From JAIBJN01 sp963838795 (GTDB lineage: Bacteria; Actinomycetota; Thermoleophilia; Gaiellales; Gaiellaceae): a stretch of DNA of 14,511 bases. A program made the position numbers and the translations under genes. The stretch is taken from NCBI GenBank assembly GCA_963838795.1, contig CAWISL010000012.1:1-14511 (forward strand). Reading direction: 5' to 3'. The notes under the pieces are model-generated. The model ran no database searches. It was not told the origin of the DNA and saw only the letters and a program-made list of their open reading frames with translations. This document shows, one piece after another, positions 1 to 5,823 of the stretch. Within the stretch, counting starts at the first letter, position 1; each line of letters starts with the position of its first letter.

Positions 1-645
1 CGCCGGTCTAGACGATCCCGGGCGGACGGCGTACACCGCCGCCTGGATGCGGTTCTCGATCTGGAGCTTCATGAGGATGTTCGAGATGTGGTTCTTGACC
101 GTCTTCGGACTGATGAAGAGCTCGCGCGCGATCTCGGCGTTGTCCTTGCCGATGGCGATCAGGCGCAGGACCTCGAGCTCGCGCTCGGAGAGCTCGGTGC
201 GGATCGTCCGCGCGGCCGCGACGTCGGCCGTCTGCGCCCGCAGGCGCTGGAGGAGCTTGGCCGCGATGTGCGGCGAGATGAGCGACTCCCCGCTGGCGGC
301 GGCGCGGATGCCCGCGATCAGCTCGTCGATGGACGAGTCCTTGAGCAGGTAGCCGCACGCGCCGGCCATGACGGCGTCCATCACGTCCTCGTCGTCCACG
401 GAGATCGTGAGGACGACGACGCGGGTGTGTGGCGCGATCGACGTGAGCTGCCGCGTCGTCTCGACGCCGGTGATGCCGGGCATGTTCAGGTCCATGACGA
501 CGACGTCGGGCGCCAGCTCGCTGACGAGGCGCAGCGCCGACTGGCCGTTGTCCGCCTCTCCGGCGACCTGGAGGCCCTGCTCCTCGAGGAGGCTGCGCAG
601 CCCGCTCCGGAAGAGATCGTGGTCGTCCACGAGAAGCACGCGCAA
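1..645 (-). CDS. NarL/LuxR-type two-component response regulator, C-terminus cut by the window edge
   Basis: DNA-binding response regulator, active in the cytoplasm as the output half of a two-component system. Counting from TTG at 645, a receiver domain fills residues 1-118 with the acidic pair D7/D8, phosphoacceptor D52 in VVVMDLNMPG, T80 and K102 (YLLKD). A LuxR/GerE helix-turn-helix follows at about 150-207 (LSERELEVLRLIAIG, then NAEIARELFISPKTVKNH). The frame stays open to base 1 at residue 215, so only a few residues should be missing. No ATG or GTG lies upstream in frame. TTG at 645 has GAAGG close before it. ACG at 690 would be preceded by AAGGGG at good spacing and would add 15 residues. 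The target genes and partner kinase are not visible; the kinase may lie beyond the left edge. The family call is firm, the start is not. Confidence 0.93.
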   Translation of the reverse strand, partial: MRVLLVDDHDLFRSGLRSLLEEQGLQVAGEADNGQSALRLVSELAPDVVVMDLNMPGITGVETTRQLTSIAPHTRVVVLTISVDDEDVMDAVMAGACGYLLKDSSIDELIAGIRAAASGESLISPHIAAKLLQRLRAQTADVAAARTIRTELSERELEVLRLIAIGKDNAEIARELFISPKTVKNHISNILMKLQIENRIQAAVYAVRPGSSRPA

Positions 646-727
646 GCCTTCGAGTTGCTTCTCCGGACGCCGATCCTCGGCGGCTGACGTGGTGAGCCCC
701 TTTCGTCGCTTCTGAGCGGACGCGACG

Positions 728-733
728 ATTGTA
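728..733 (-). promoter_or_regulatory. -10 hexamer TACAAT of the response regulator promoter
   Basis: Read on the minus strand, TACAAT matches the sigma-70 -10 consensus at five of six positions. It sits about 80 bases before the TTG start. The element 17 bases upstream (TTTCAC) is a poor -35. The gap 646-767 contains nothing else I can name. Confidence 0.5.
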
Positions 734-767
734 GTCGGGCGCGGAACCTAGTGAAACCTGACGGCGG

Positions 768-1808
768 CTAATGGATGGTGATCGTGACGACCTTGCGGCC
801 CCATTCGAGCGCCTGTGAGCACTTGGGGAACCAGACGTCGATCATCGCGCCGCGTACCGCGGAGCCCGTGTCCGCGGCCACGCCCTCGCCGTATCCGGGG
901 ATCGTCATCCTCGTGCCGAGGGGGATGACCGCGGGATCCACGGCGACGACGCCCCAGCCGGTCGGAATGCCGGTGGACGTGCGCCCGCGGAGGCAGTAGC
1001 CGGTCGACGAGACCGTCATGCGCGTCCCGGCGGCGGGCGGGCCGGTCGGGGCCGGCGCCGGCGCCGAGACGGGTGTCGGCGTCGCGCCTCCCGAGCCTTC
1101 TTCGGCGCCCTTGCGCTCGGCGGCAGCGGCCTGGCCCGTCAGGCGCGCGATCGCGGCGTCCGTCAGAGCCTGCTGCTGCTCGAGCCCCGCGAGATACCCG
1201 GCGCGCTCCGCCCGCGCGCCCGCGAGCGCCGAGCGCTCGGCGGCCGCCTCGTCGACGACGACCTCGAGCGCGGCCTGGCGCTCCTCGAGCGTCTGGAGGG
1301 AACGCCTGAGCTCGCCTCGCGCACGCCGCACCTGGGCGAGGATCGAAACGTCCTGGTCGGCTACGCGGCCGAGCCCGTCGAGCGCCGTCAGCGCCTCGTC
1401 GAGGGACTCCGCGCCCAGCAGGACGGCCAGCGGGTCGACCTCACCTTCGACGTACAGGGTCTGGAGCCGCCTCGCGAGCCCGCGCTCTGCCGCACGCAGG
1501 GTGCTGCGGGCGATCGTCAGCTGGCGCCTGGCCGAAGCCTCCTCGTCCTCGAGGCGTTCCTGCTTGCTCCTGAGGGCCGCGAGCCGGGCCTCGGCGGCGG
1601 CGAGCCTGGTCTCGAGCGCGTAGAGCTCGAGGAGAGCCGCGTGAGCCTCGGCTGCGATACCGGTGCTCTGCGCGCGAAGCCTTTCGGCCTCGCTTCGGAG
1701 CGACGCGGGATCGTCGGCACGCGCCACCGAAGAGGCGAGGAGCGCGGCCGTGAAAAGGAGAGCCAGCGCCGCGAACCGGGTCCATGGTCGTAAGCCACCC
1801 GAGCGCAC
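768..1808 (-). CDS. Secreted coiled-coil protein with C-terminal 3D domain (putative cell-wall lytic enzyme)
   Basis: Predicted exported wall-active protein of 346 residues. From GTG at 1808 there is a basic n-region, a hydrophobic core (FAALALLFTAALLASS) and a likely cleavage site after VARA near residue 31. A long Ala/Glu/Arg-rich coiled coil spans about 35-225, then a Pro/Ala linker. A 3D domain (about 261-346) carries the three aspartates that name it: D291 in VAVDP, D313 in AADTG and D324 in MIDVWF. 3D domains occur in stationary-phase and Rpf-related muralytic proteins, where they resemble the MltA catalytic core, so glycan-strand cleavage is the family-based guess. The coiled coil is clearly homologous to that of the divergent NlpC/P60 gene. 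Open frame continues upstream to 2075, but the signal peptide fixes the start near 1808. ATG at 1853 is possible but would bury the signal sequence. Confidence 0.85.
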   Translation of the reverse strand: MRSGGLRPWTRFAALALLFTAALLASSVARADDPASLRSEAERLRAQSTGIAAEAHAALLELYALETRLAAAEARLAALRSKQERLEDEEASARRQLTIARSTLRAAERGLARRLQTLYVEGEVDPLAVLLGAESLDEALTALDGLGRVADQDVSILAQVRRARGELRRSLQTLEERQAALEVVVDEAAAERSALAGARAERAGYLAGLEQQQALTDAAIARLTGQAAAAERKGAEEGSGGATPTPVSAPAPAPTGPPAAGTRMTVSSTGYCLRGRTSTGIPTGWGVVAVDPAVIPLGTRMTIPGYGEGVAADTGSAVRGAMIDVWFPKCSQALEWGRKVVTITIH

Positions 1809-1818
1809 GAAGGGAGGC

Positions 1819-1824
1819 ACCCTA
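1819..1824 (-). promoter_or_regulatory. -10-like TAGGGT ahead of the 3D-domain gene
   Basis: On the minus strand TAGGGT ends 10 bases before the GTG at 1808, and there is no Shine-Dalgarno site. This suggests a leaderless or nearly leaderless transcript. The same hexamer precedes the NIF3-family gene. The -35 is not recognisable. Confidence 0.4.
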
Positions 1825-1937
1825 CCAGCGGGAGCGGCCCGCCGGGCACGCATCGGTCGAGAACGTCTGTCCCCCATCTGTCGGCGAGGATGTACCCCGT
1901 TTGCCGTTCGTCCAACACCCCTGTTACCATGCCCGGC

Positions 1938-1966
1938 TTGTGCTGGCGCCGGGCCCGTTGTATGCG
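1938..1966 (+). promoter_or_regulatory. Possible promoter of the NlpC/P60 gene
   Basis: TTGTGC (1938-1943) and TATGCG (1961-1966) are separated by exactly 17 bases. Both matches to consensus are partial. A start near 1973 would give a leader of about 23 bases containing the AGGGG ribosome-binding site. Confidence 0.35.
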
Positions 1967-1984
1967 CCGACACCGTCCCTCGCC

Positions 1985-1989
1985 AGGGG
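1985..1989 (+). promoter_or_regulatory. Ribosome-binding site AGGGG pointing to a non-standard start codon
   Basis: AGGGG lies six bases before an in-frame ATC at 1996. The next three codons begin a basic n-region (RPTKRH) followed by a hydrophobic signal-peptide core. No in-frame ATG, GTG or TTG is present anywhere near, so this site decides the start as 1996 or shows a base error there. Confidence 0.45.
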
Positions 1990-1995
1990 CTAGGT

Positions 1996-3051
1996 ATCCG
2001 ACCGACTAAAAGACACGTCCCCCTCATCCTGCTGCTCGCGCTGGCGGTGCTCCCGCTGGCGGAGCCGGCTGTCACGGCTCCCCCTCAAATCGAGGCCAAG
2101 CAGGCTGAGGCTCAACAGGTTCTGGCGCAGATCCAGCAGATGGACGCGGATCTCAGCCACGTCATCGAGGCGTTCAACGCCGAGCAGATCGAGCTGGACC
2201 AGATCAAGGCCGAGCAGAAGGCCAATGACCGGCGCCTGAGGATCGCGCGCTCCAACCTCGGGAACGCGCAGGGCAACCTCGAGGCGCGCCTCGTCGACCT
2301 GTACGTGAACGGGAGCCCCGATCTCGTCGAGATCATCCTGGGCTCCGCGAGCCTGGACGAGATCCTCGACGGGATCGAGTCCGCCGGCCGCGTCACCGAC
2401 CAGGACGCGCAGATCCTCCGCGAGGTTCGCCACTTCAAGAAAGAGGTCAAGGAGCGGAAGGCGAAGCTCGCCAAGGCGCGCCAGCGCCAGGAGGAGATCG
2501 TCGCCGCGCAGGAGGCCAAGCGCAACGAGATCGAAGCGGCCCTGCAGCAGCGCGAGGAGCTCTACAACTCGATCAAGGACCAGATCGCCGACCTCGAGGC
2601 GGAAGAGCGCCGCAGGCAGGCGCGAATCAATGCCGCCGCGGAGGCCCGGGTGGCGGCGCCTTCCTCAGGGGGCGGCGACGCGCCGACCGGCGCGCCTCCC
2701 GGGCAGTACGGCGGCGTCGTCGGGATCGCGATGCAGTACCTGGGCATCCCGTACGTGTGGGGCGGCGCGTCGCCGAGCGGCTTCGACTGCTCGGGCTTCA
2801 CGATGTACGTCTTCTCGCAGGTCGGCGTCTCGCTCCCGCACAACGCGGCGATGCAGTACGGCTACGGGAGCGCGGTCTCGCGCTCCGAGCTGCAGGCGGG
2901 CGACCTCGTCTTCTTCAACGGCCTGGGGCACGTCGGGATCTACATCGGCGGCAACCAGTTCATCCACTCGCCGCACACGGGCGACGTGGTGAAGATCTCC
3001 TCCATCACCGGGTGGTACGAGGACACCTGGTACGGCGCCCGCCGGCTCTAG
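1996..3051 (+). CDS. Secreted coiled-coil NlpC/P60 peptidoglycan endopeptidase (CwlO/PcsB-like)
   Basis: Predicted exported D,L-endopeptidase that cuts stem peptides of peptidoglycan; 351 residues from ATC at 1996. A signal peptide (LILLLALAVLPLAEP) is followed by a Gln/Glu/Lys-rich coiled coil (about 30-215), a Gly/Pro linker and an NlpC/P60 domain (about 235-351). The catalytic triad is visible: C265 in FDCSG, H312 in GHVGIYIG and H324 in FIHSP. In CwlO/PcsB-type enzymes the coiled coil usually couples the catalytic domain to an FtsEX-type regulator; none is in this window. The divergent 3D-domain gene shares the coiled-coil module. The start is odd: the reading frame stays open far upstream, antisense to the neighbour, but has no standard start codon near the signal peptide. 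The product is clear; the exact N-terminus is uncertain. Confidence 0.9.
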   Translation: MRPTKRHVPLILLLALAVLPLAEPAVTAPPQIEAKQAEAQQVLAQIQQMDADLSHVIEAFNAEQIELDQIKAEQKANDRRLRIARSNLGNAQGNLEARLVDLYVNGSPDLVEIILGSASLDEILDGIESAGRVTDQDAQILREVRHFKKEVKERKAKLAKARQRQEEIVAAQEAKRNEIEAALQQREELYNSIKDQIADLEAEERRRQARINAAAEARVAAPSSGGGDAPTGAPPGQYGGVVGIAMQYLGIPYVWGGASPSGFDCSGFTMYVFSQVGVSLPHNAAMQYGYGSAVSRSELQAGDLVFFNGLGHVGIYIGGNQFIHSPHTGDVVKISSITGWYEDTWYGARRL

Positions 3052-3070
3052 CGCTCCCTTTCCTAGACGA

Positions 3071-3961
3071 TTACCCCTCGATCCCGTGCCACGGGGTGAC
3101 GATCACGGTGCGCGCCCGCGGCCGGCCGCCCAGGTGGATCAGCCGTGACTCGACGTTGTTGGTCGTGTCCGCCTCGAAGAGCGTCCCGAGCGGGTTGACC
3201 TCGATGCGCGCGTAGTACCAGCCGTTCGGGAGGTTGGTGATGTCCCAGGACTGGCCCGGCACGGACTGGAAGTACGTGTCGCCCCAGCCCGCCTGCAGCA
3301 CCTCTCGCACCCAGAGCGCCGAGCGCGAGCCGCACATGGTGCCGAGCCCGTCGAACGGCGACCAGTCGGCCCGCTCGACCGTGATGTCGATGGGATCCGT
3401 CGGCGCGAGGCAGAACGCCTGCTTCCGACTCCGGACGACCTCCATGTCGAGCGCGTCGTGGAGCGTGAAGGAGGCGAACTGGAGGAAGTGCCAGTGGTTG
3501 TGTGCGGGATGCGGGTGGAACTGCATGTCGCCCACCAGCGCCCGGCCGACCACGTTGCCGTCGGCGTCGCGGAAGTACTGGTAGGCGTCCATGACCTCCT
3601 CGCCGGGGCGGCGGAAGCCCTCGACGACGAGCGGCGCCGGGCCGGCGTTCCACGGCGTGGAGGCGAACTCGAGGTAGTCGCGGCCGCGGCGGGACATCGT
3701 GTTCATCGACCAGGGCGGCAGCGCGACGAGGTCGGGGAGCGTGTCCGGGTCGGGGTCGGCGATGTCGGGCGCGGCGGTCAGGGCGCGCTGCGCGGGCGCA
3801 GGCCGAGCGGCGCCACGGCCCATGCCCTCTCCGAAGCCGAAGCCCCCACGGCGGTTCTTGACCGTCGCCGTGAAGACGAGCTGGGCGTCCGCATCAGGGA
3901 TCTCGAGCAGATCGACGTAGCGCCGCGCGATCCGGATCGTGATCGTGAACGTGCCCTGCGC
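3071..3961 (-). CDS. Lysyl oxidase catalytic domain (C-terminal part of a frameshifted gene)
   Basis: Copper amine oxidase of the lysyl oxidase family, expected to oxidise lysine or other primary amines to aldehydes outside the cell. Numbering from the internal ATG at 3823, a histidine cluster occupies residues 103-112, with H108-x-H110-x-H112 (HNHWHF) matching the family's copper ligands. K134 in RKQAFCL and Y184 in GDTYFQS align with the two residues that form the lysyl-tyrosylquinone cofactor in animal enzymes. The end, DITNLPNGWYYARIEVNP and then ADTTNN, also matches the family. The frame is open upstream of 3823, with protein-like sequence (TFTITIRIARRYVDLLE) to about 3961, where it joins the preceding signal-peptide ORF in another frame. 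The stop TAA is 19 bases from the convergent NlpC/P60 stop. The family call is confident; the substrate is unknown. Confidence 0.88.
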   Translation of the reverse strand, partial: AQGTFTITIRIARRYVDLLEIPDADAQLVFTATVKNRRGGFGFGEGMGRGAARPAPAQRALTAAPDIADPDPDTLPDLVALPPWSMNTMSRRGRDYLEFASTPWNAGPAPLVVEGFRRPGEEVMDAYQYFRDADGNVVGRALVGDMQFHPHPAHNHWHFLQFASFTLHDALDMEVVRSRKQAFCLAPTDPIDITVERADWSPFDGLGTMCGSRSALWVREVLQAGWGDTYFQSVPGQSWDITNLPNGWYYARIEVNPLGTLFEADTTNNVESRLIHLGGRPRARTVIVTPWHGIEG

Positions 3962-4523
3962 GCCGGAGGCGGATCATCGGCGCCTCGAACTCGCTGCCGA
4001 AGGCGTGGGTGGCCCAGCCGCTGTCGATGCCCCAGACCATCCCCTTCGAGAAGGGGGAGAAGGCCCCGCACGAGGTCGGGTAGCGCGGGAGATCGGGGCC
4101 GGTGTCGTCGACCCGCTGGCGCTCCCAGCTGTTCGGGCAGAAGTTGAAGAGGCCTCCGCCTGCCCACACGCCCTGCGAGTTCCTGACGGTGACCTGGACG
4201 AAGCCGGCGAGCCCGAACCAGCCGTCGAGGACGTCCTCGGGCAGGTCGCGCAGGACCATGCCCGTCACGGGGTCGACCTGGTCGATCCCGATCGGCGAGT
4301 CGTAGTCGGGCCGCGCGACGCGGAGCTCGAAGTCGCCGCCGGTCGCAGCGACCCACGCGCTCACGTCCATGGGTACCCAGCCGCCGGTGAAGCGCGGCAG
4401 CTTCACGGTGCCGCCTGGACCGGCGAGCTTCAGGCTCGGAGCCTGGGCGGACGCTCCGGCCGGCCAGGCGAGCACGGTGACTGCCACGAGGGCAAGGACG
4501 ACGAGCGAAAGACGTGTGCGCAT
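3894..4523 (-). CDS. Signal peptide and N-terminal domain of the lysyl oxidase gene, frameshifted before the catalytic domain
   Basis: From ATG at 4523 the product begins MRTRLSLVVLALVAVTVLA and has a likely cleavage site after GASA, so it is exported. About 165 residues follow, rich in beta-type sequence (TGGWVPMDVSAWV, VQVTVRNSQG), with two cysteines (NFCPNSW, PTSCG). I do not recognise this as a named domain; it looks like the N-terminal accessory part of an extracellular enzyme. Good coding sequence ends near 3965 (FEAPMIRL). After that the frame gives an Arg/His/Asp-rich tail to a stop at 3894, while the frame one base away continues into the lysyl oxidase domain. The intact gene would span 3071-4523 and encode roughly 480 residues. 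A strong ribosome-binding site supports the start. Confidence 0.8.
   Translation of the reverse strand: MRTRLSLVVLALVAVTVLAWPAGASAQAPSLKLAGPGGTVKLPRFTGGWVPMDVSAWVAATGGDFELRVARPDYDSPIGIDQVDPVTGMVLRDLPEDVLDGWFGLAGFVQVTVRNSQGVWAGGGLFNFCPNSWERQRVDDTGPDLPRYPTSCGAFSPFSKGMVWGIDSGWATHAFGSEFEAPMIRLRRAGHVHDHDPDRAALRRSARDP
3955..3968 (-). other. Apparent frameshift site inside the lysyl oxidase gene
   Basis: On the minus strand the reading frame must skip one base inside CTCCGGCGCGCAGGGCACG to pass from MIRLRR to GTFTITIRI. Coding character is good on both sides, which fits a single extra base in a CG-alternating tract, from assembly or sequencing error or a recent mutation. Confidence 0.7.
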
Positions 4524-4528
4524 GAGTT

Positions 4529-4535
4529 CTCCTCC
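4529..4535 (-). promoter_or_regulatory. Ribosome-binding site GGAGGAG of the lysyl oxidase gene
   Basis: GGAGGAG on the minus strand lies five bases before ATG at 4523. It selects this start over the in-frame codon at 4550. Confidence 0.75.
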
Positions 4536-4640
4536 CACGGGGTGCGTCAACAGTACGGAGCCGGAATACGAAAGAACACTCCCCGGAAGTCCTGCTCGGG
4601 AAGGGAAGCGCGCAAGGAGGGAGAATTTCCCTGGTCCCGC

Positions 4641-4646
4641 TAGGCT
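4641..4646 (+). promoter_or_regulatory. -10-like TAGGCT before ku
   Basis: TAGGCT ends 11 bases before the Ku ATG, with no Shine-Dalgarno site in between. A purine-rich AAGGAGGGAG at about 4614-4623 is too far upstream to serve this ATG. Transcription from here would leave a leader of only a few bases. No clear -35. The rest of the 134-base divergent gap contains only the lysyl oxidase ribosome-binding site. Confidence 0.35.
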
Positions 4647-4657
4647 TTTCTCCTCTC

Positions 4658-5497
4658 ATGCGCACTATCTGGAACGGATCCATCAACTTCGGCCTGGTCA
4701 ACATCCCGATCGGGCTTGCCGTCGCGCAGCAGCGCAAGGACGTGTCCTTCCGGACGCTCCACCGCGAGTGCGGGACGCCGATCAAGCAGAAGCGCTGGTG
4801 CCCGGTCCACGAGCGCGACGTGGAGGCCGACGAGCTCGTGAAGGGCTGGGAGTTCGCCAAGGGCCAGTTCGTCCTCGTCGAGGAGTCCGACCTCGAGGCC
4901 GTCGCCCTCACGCGCTCGCAGTCGATCGACATCAAGCAGTTCGTCTCGCTGGACGACGTCGACCCGATCTACTTCGACCGCGCCTACTACCTCTCGCCGA
5001 GCGACGCAGCCGCCCAGCGGCGCCCGTACGTGCTCCTCCTGCGCGCGATGCAGGAGGCGAACGTCGCCGCGATCGGGAAGTTCGTCCTCTGGGGCAAGGA
5101 GAACCTCTGCCTGATCCGCCCACTCGGCGACGGCCTCGCGCTCGAGACGCTCTACTACGCCGAGGACATCCGCTCGCGCGAGGAGATCGACCAGGCCGTC
5201 TCGGAGACCGAGGTGGAGGAGCCCGAGCTCGAGATGGCCCGCCAGCTCGTGTCCAGCATGGTCGGCGAGTTCGACCCGGAGGAGTTCGTGAACGAGTACC
5301 GCGGCGAGCTCCGGGCGATGCTCGACGCCAAGCTCGCGGGCGAGGAGATCACGGTGCCCGAGGCGCCCGCTCCCGCGCCGGTCATCGATCTCATGGACGC
5401 GCTCAAGGCGAGCGTCTCTCAGGCGCAGAAGACCAAGGCCTCAGCGGCCAAGAAGACGCCTGCGCGGAAGAAGCGCGCGGCGTCCGGTTCGCGCTAG
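4658..5497 (+). CDS. ku: Non-homologous end-joining protein Ku
   Basis: Bacterial Ku, a homodimeric ring that binds DNA double-strand ends and recruits ligase D for end joining. The 279-residue length is typical. The start MRTIWNGSINFGLVNIPIGL is the family's characteristic N-terminus and fixes ATG 4658. The Ku core beta-barrel runs to about residue 230 and includes YYLSP, YVLLLRAMQE and LETLYYAEDIR. A Cys pair at about 38-48 (ECGTPIKQKRWCP) is seen in many bacterial Ku proteins. The C-terminal tail from about 245 is rich in Lys and Ala (KKTPARKKRAA), as in extended bacterial Ku tails that bind DNA. No ligD lies in the window, so the repair partner must be elsewhere. It ends six bases from the convergent 57-residue gene. 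Confidence 0.97.
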   Translation: MRTIWNGSINFGLVNIPIGLAVAQQRKDVSFRTLHRECGTPIKQKRWCPVHERDVEADELVKGWEFAKGQFVLVEESDLEAVALTRSQSIDIKQFVSLDDVDPIYFDRAYYLSPSDAAAQRRPYVLLLRAMQEANVAAIGKFVLWGKENLCLIRPLGDGLALETLYYAEDIRSREEIDQAVSETEVEEPELEMARQLVSSMVGEFDPEEFVNEYRGELRAMLDAKLAGEEITVPEAPAPAPVIDLMDALKASVSQAQKTKASAAKKTPARKKRAASGSR

Positions 5498-5503
5498 TCC
5501 TAC

Positions 5504-5677
5504 TTAGGGTGTGGGCGGTGCCGGCGCGCCGGCCGCCTGCAGGTGCGCCTGAAAGAGGGTCTTGTCGATCTTGCCCTGGTAGATCGGGATGGACTCCTCG
5601 TAGCACACGCGTACGATCTCGTCACGGTCGATCCCCAGCTCCTTCGAGAGCTCTTCGGGCGTCAGGTGATTGGGCAA
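5504..5677 (-). CDS. Small helix-turn-helix (excisionase/MerR-like) protein, 57 aa
   Basis: Predicted small DNA-binding protein. From TTG at 5677 it reads PNHLTPEELSKELGIDRDEI, then VRVCYEESIPIYQGKIDK and TLFQAHLQ. The pattern of helix (ELSKELG), recognition helix (DRDEIVRVCYEE), an IP turn, a short wing and a final helix resembles the HTH_17 excisionase-like fold. AGGAGG lies eight bases before TTG and decides the start; an in-frame GTG at 5749 would run through a terminator hairpin and yields Pro/Cys/Arg-rich sequence unlike a protein start. With no phage or integrase genes nearby, a regulatory role is likelier than excision, but the target is unknown. Its leader is unusual and is described separately. 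Confidence 0.72.
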   Translation of the reverse strand: MPNHLTPEELSKELGIDRDEIVRVCYEESIPIYQGKIDKTLFQAHLQAAGAPAPPTP

Positions 5678-5685
5678 GGTCGTCG

Positions 5686-5691
5686 CCTCCT
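5686..5691 (-). promoter_or_regulatory. Ribosome-binding site AGGAGG of the 57-aa gene
   Basis: AGGAGG on the minus strand is eight bases before TTG at 5677. This canonical site is what makes the TTG start credible. Confidence 0.7.
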
Positions 5692-5705
5692 TCGGCTCAG
5701 GGCGC

Positions 5706-5736
5706 AAAAAAGCCCGCCGGCAGGGCTCGGGCGGGC
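5706..5736 (-). terminator. Intrinsic terminator in the leader of the 57-aa gene
   Basis: Minus-strand sequence GCCCGCC, an 11-base loop, then GGCGGGC forms a perfect seven-pair GC stem followed directly by six T. The orientation is minus only; the plus strand has no T-tract after the stem. It ends 28 bases before the TTG start, too close for a separate promoter downstream. It therefore acts either as an attenuator of the gene or as the 3' end of a short RNA. Confidence 0.75.
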
Positions 5737-5763
5737 ACGGTGCGCACACTCAATTTTTCGGCA

Positions 5764-5783
5764 ACGAAGCTCAACGGCTTCGT
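5764..5783 (-). repeat. Inverted repeat (hairpin) in the same leader
   Basis: ACGAAGC and GCTTCGT form a seven-pair stem around a six-base loop (CGTTGA on the minus strand). The loop contains the TGA stop of the nine-residue leader frame. There is no T-tract, so it is not a terminator on either strand. Confidence 0.5.
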
Positions 5784-5800
5784 GCTCCTTCTTCGACCAT
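5771..5800 (-). CDS. Possible leaderless leader peptide MVEEGARSR
   Basis: ATG at 5800 opens a nine-codon frame ending in TGA at 5771. It sits exactly six bases after a minus-strand TATCCT, the same spacing as the leaderless start of the nitrilase gene. The stop falls in the loop of the following hairpin. Such a short frame can arise by chance, and no codon run points to a particular amino acid, so this is tentative. Confidence 0.28.
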   Translation of the reverse strand: MVEEGARSR

Positions 5801-5804
5801 GGTC
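5795..5804. promoter_or_regulatory. Palindrome GACCATGGTC near the divergent promoter
   Basis: A perfect 10-base palindrome that lies just upstream of the hydrolase -10 and covers the predicted minus-strand transcription start. Its position suits an operator for a dimeric repressor, possibly the 57-residue protein. Chance occurrence is possible. Confidence 0.3.
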
Positions 5805-5806
5805 AC

Positions 5807-5816
5807 AGGATACGGT
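5807..5816. promoter_or_regulatory. Overlapping divergent -10 hexamers (hydrolase and minus-strand leader)
   Basis: In AGGATACGGT the plus strand reads TACGGT (5811-5816), seven bases before the hydrolase GTG. The minus strand reads TATCCT (5812 to 5807), six bases before ATG at 5800. The two share the central TA. The geometry is the same as at 8571-8580. Confidence 0.45.
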
Positions 5817-5823
5817 TTCCGGG

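Noticed and set aside
1663..1995. ATG at 1663 as the start of the NlpC/P60 gene
   Set aside because: It would add about 110 Arg/Ala-rich residues antisense to the 3D-domain gene and bury the signal peptide.
3955..3968. Programmed +1 frameshift as the explanation for the split lysyl oxidase
   Set aside because: No slippery codon with a stop, no stimulatory site, and a similar lesion occurs in an unrelated gene at a similar CG tract. Error or mutation is simpler.
5706..5736. Plus-strand terminator for transcription through ku
   Set aside because: The A-tract lies before the stem on the plus strand and no T-tract follows it, so it works only on the minus strand.
5678..5749. GTG at 5749 as the start of the 57-aa gene
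   Set aside because: The extra 24 residues are translated from the terminator hairpin and the gene has its own ribosome-binding site at the TTG.
4369..5823. Very long plus-strand open frame running into the alpha/beta hydrolase
   Set aside because: It crosses the Ku gene in another frame and is Arg/Pro-rich low-complexity sequence until 5824, where hydrolase sequence begins. It is a GC-rich shadow.
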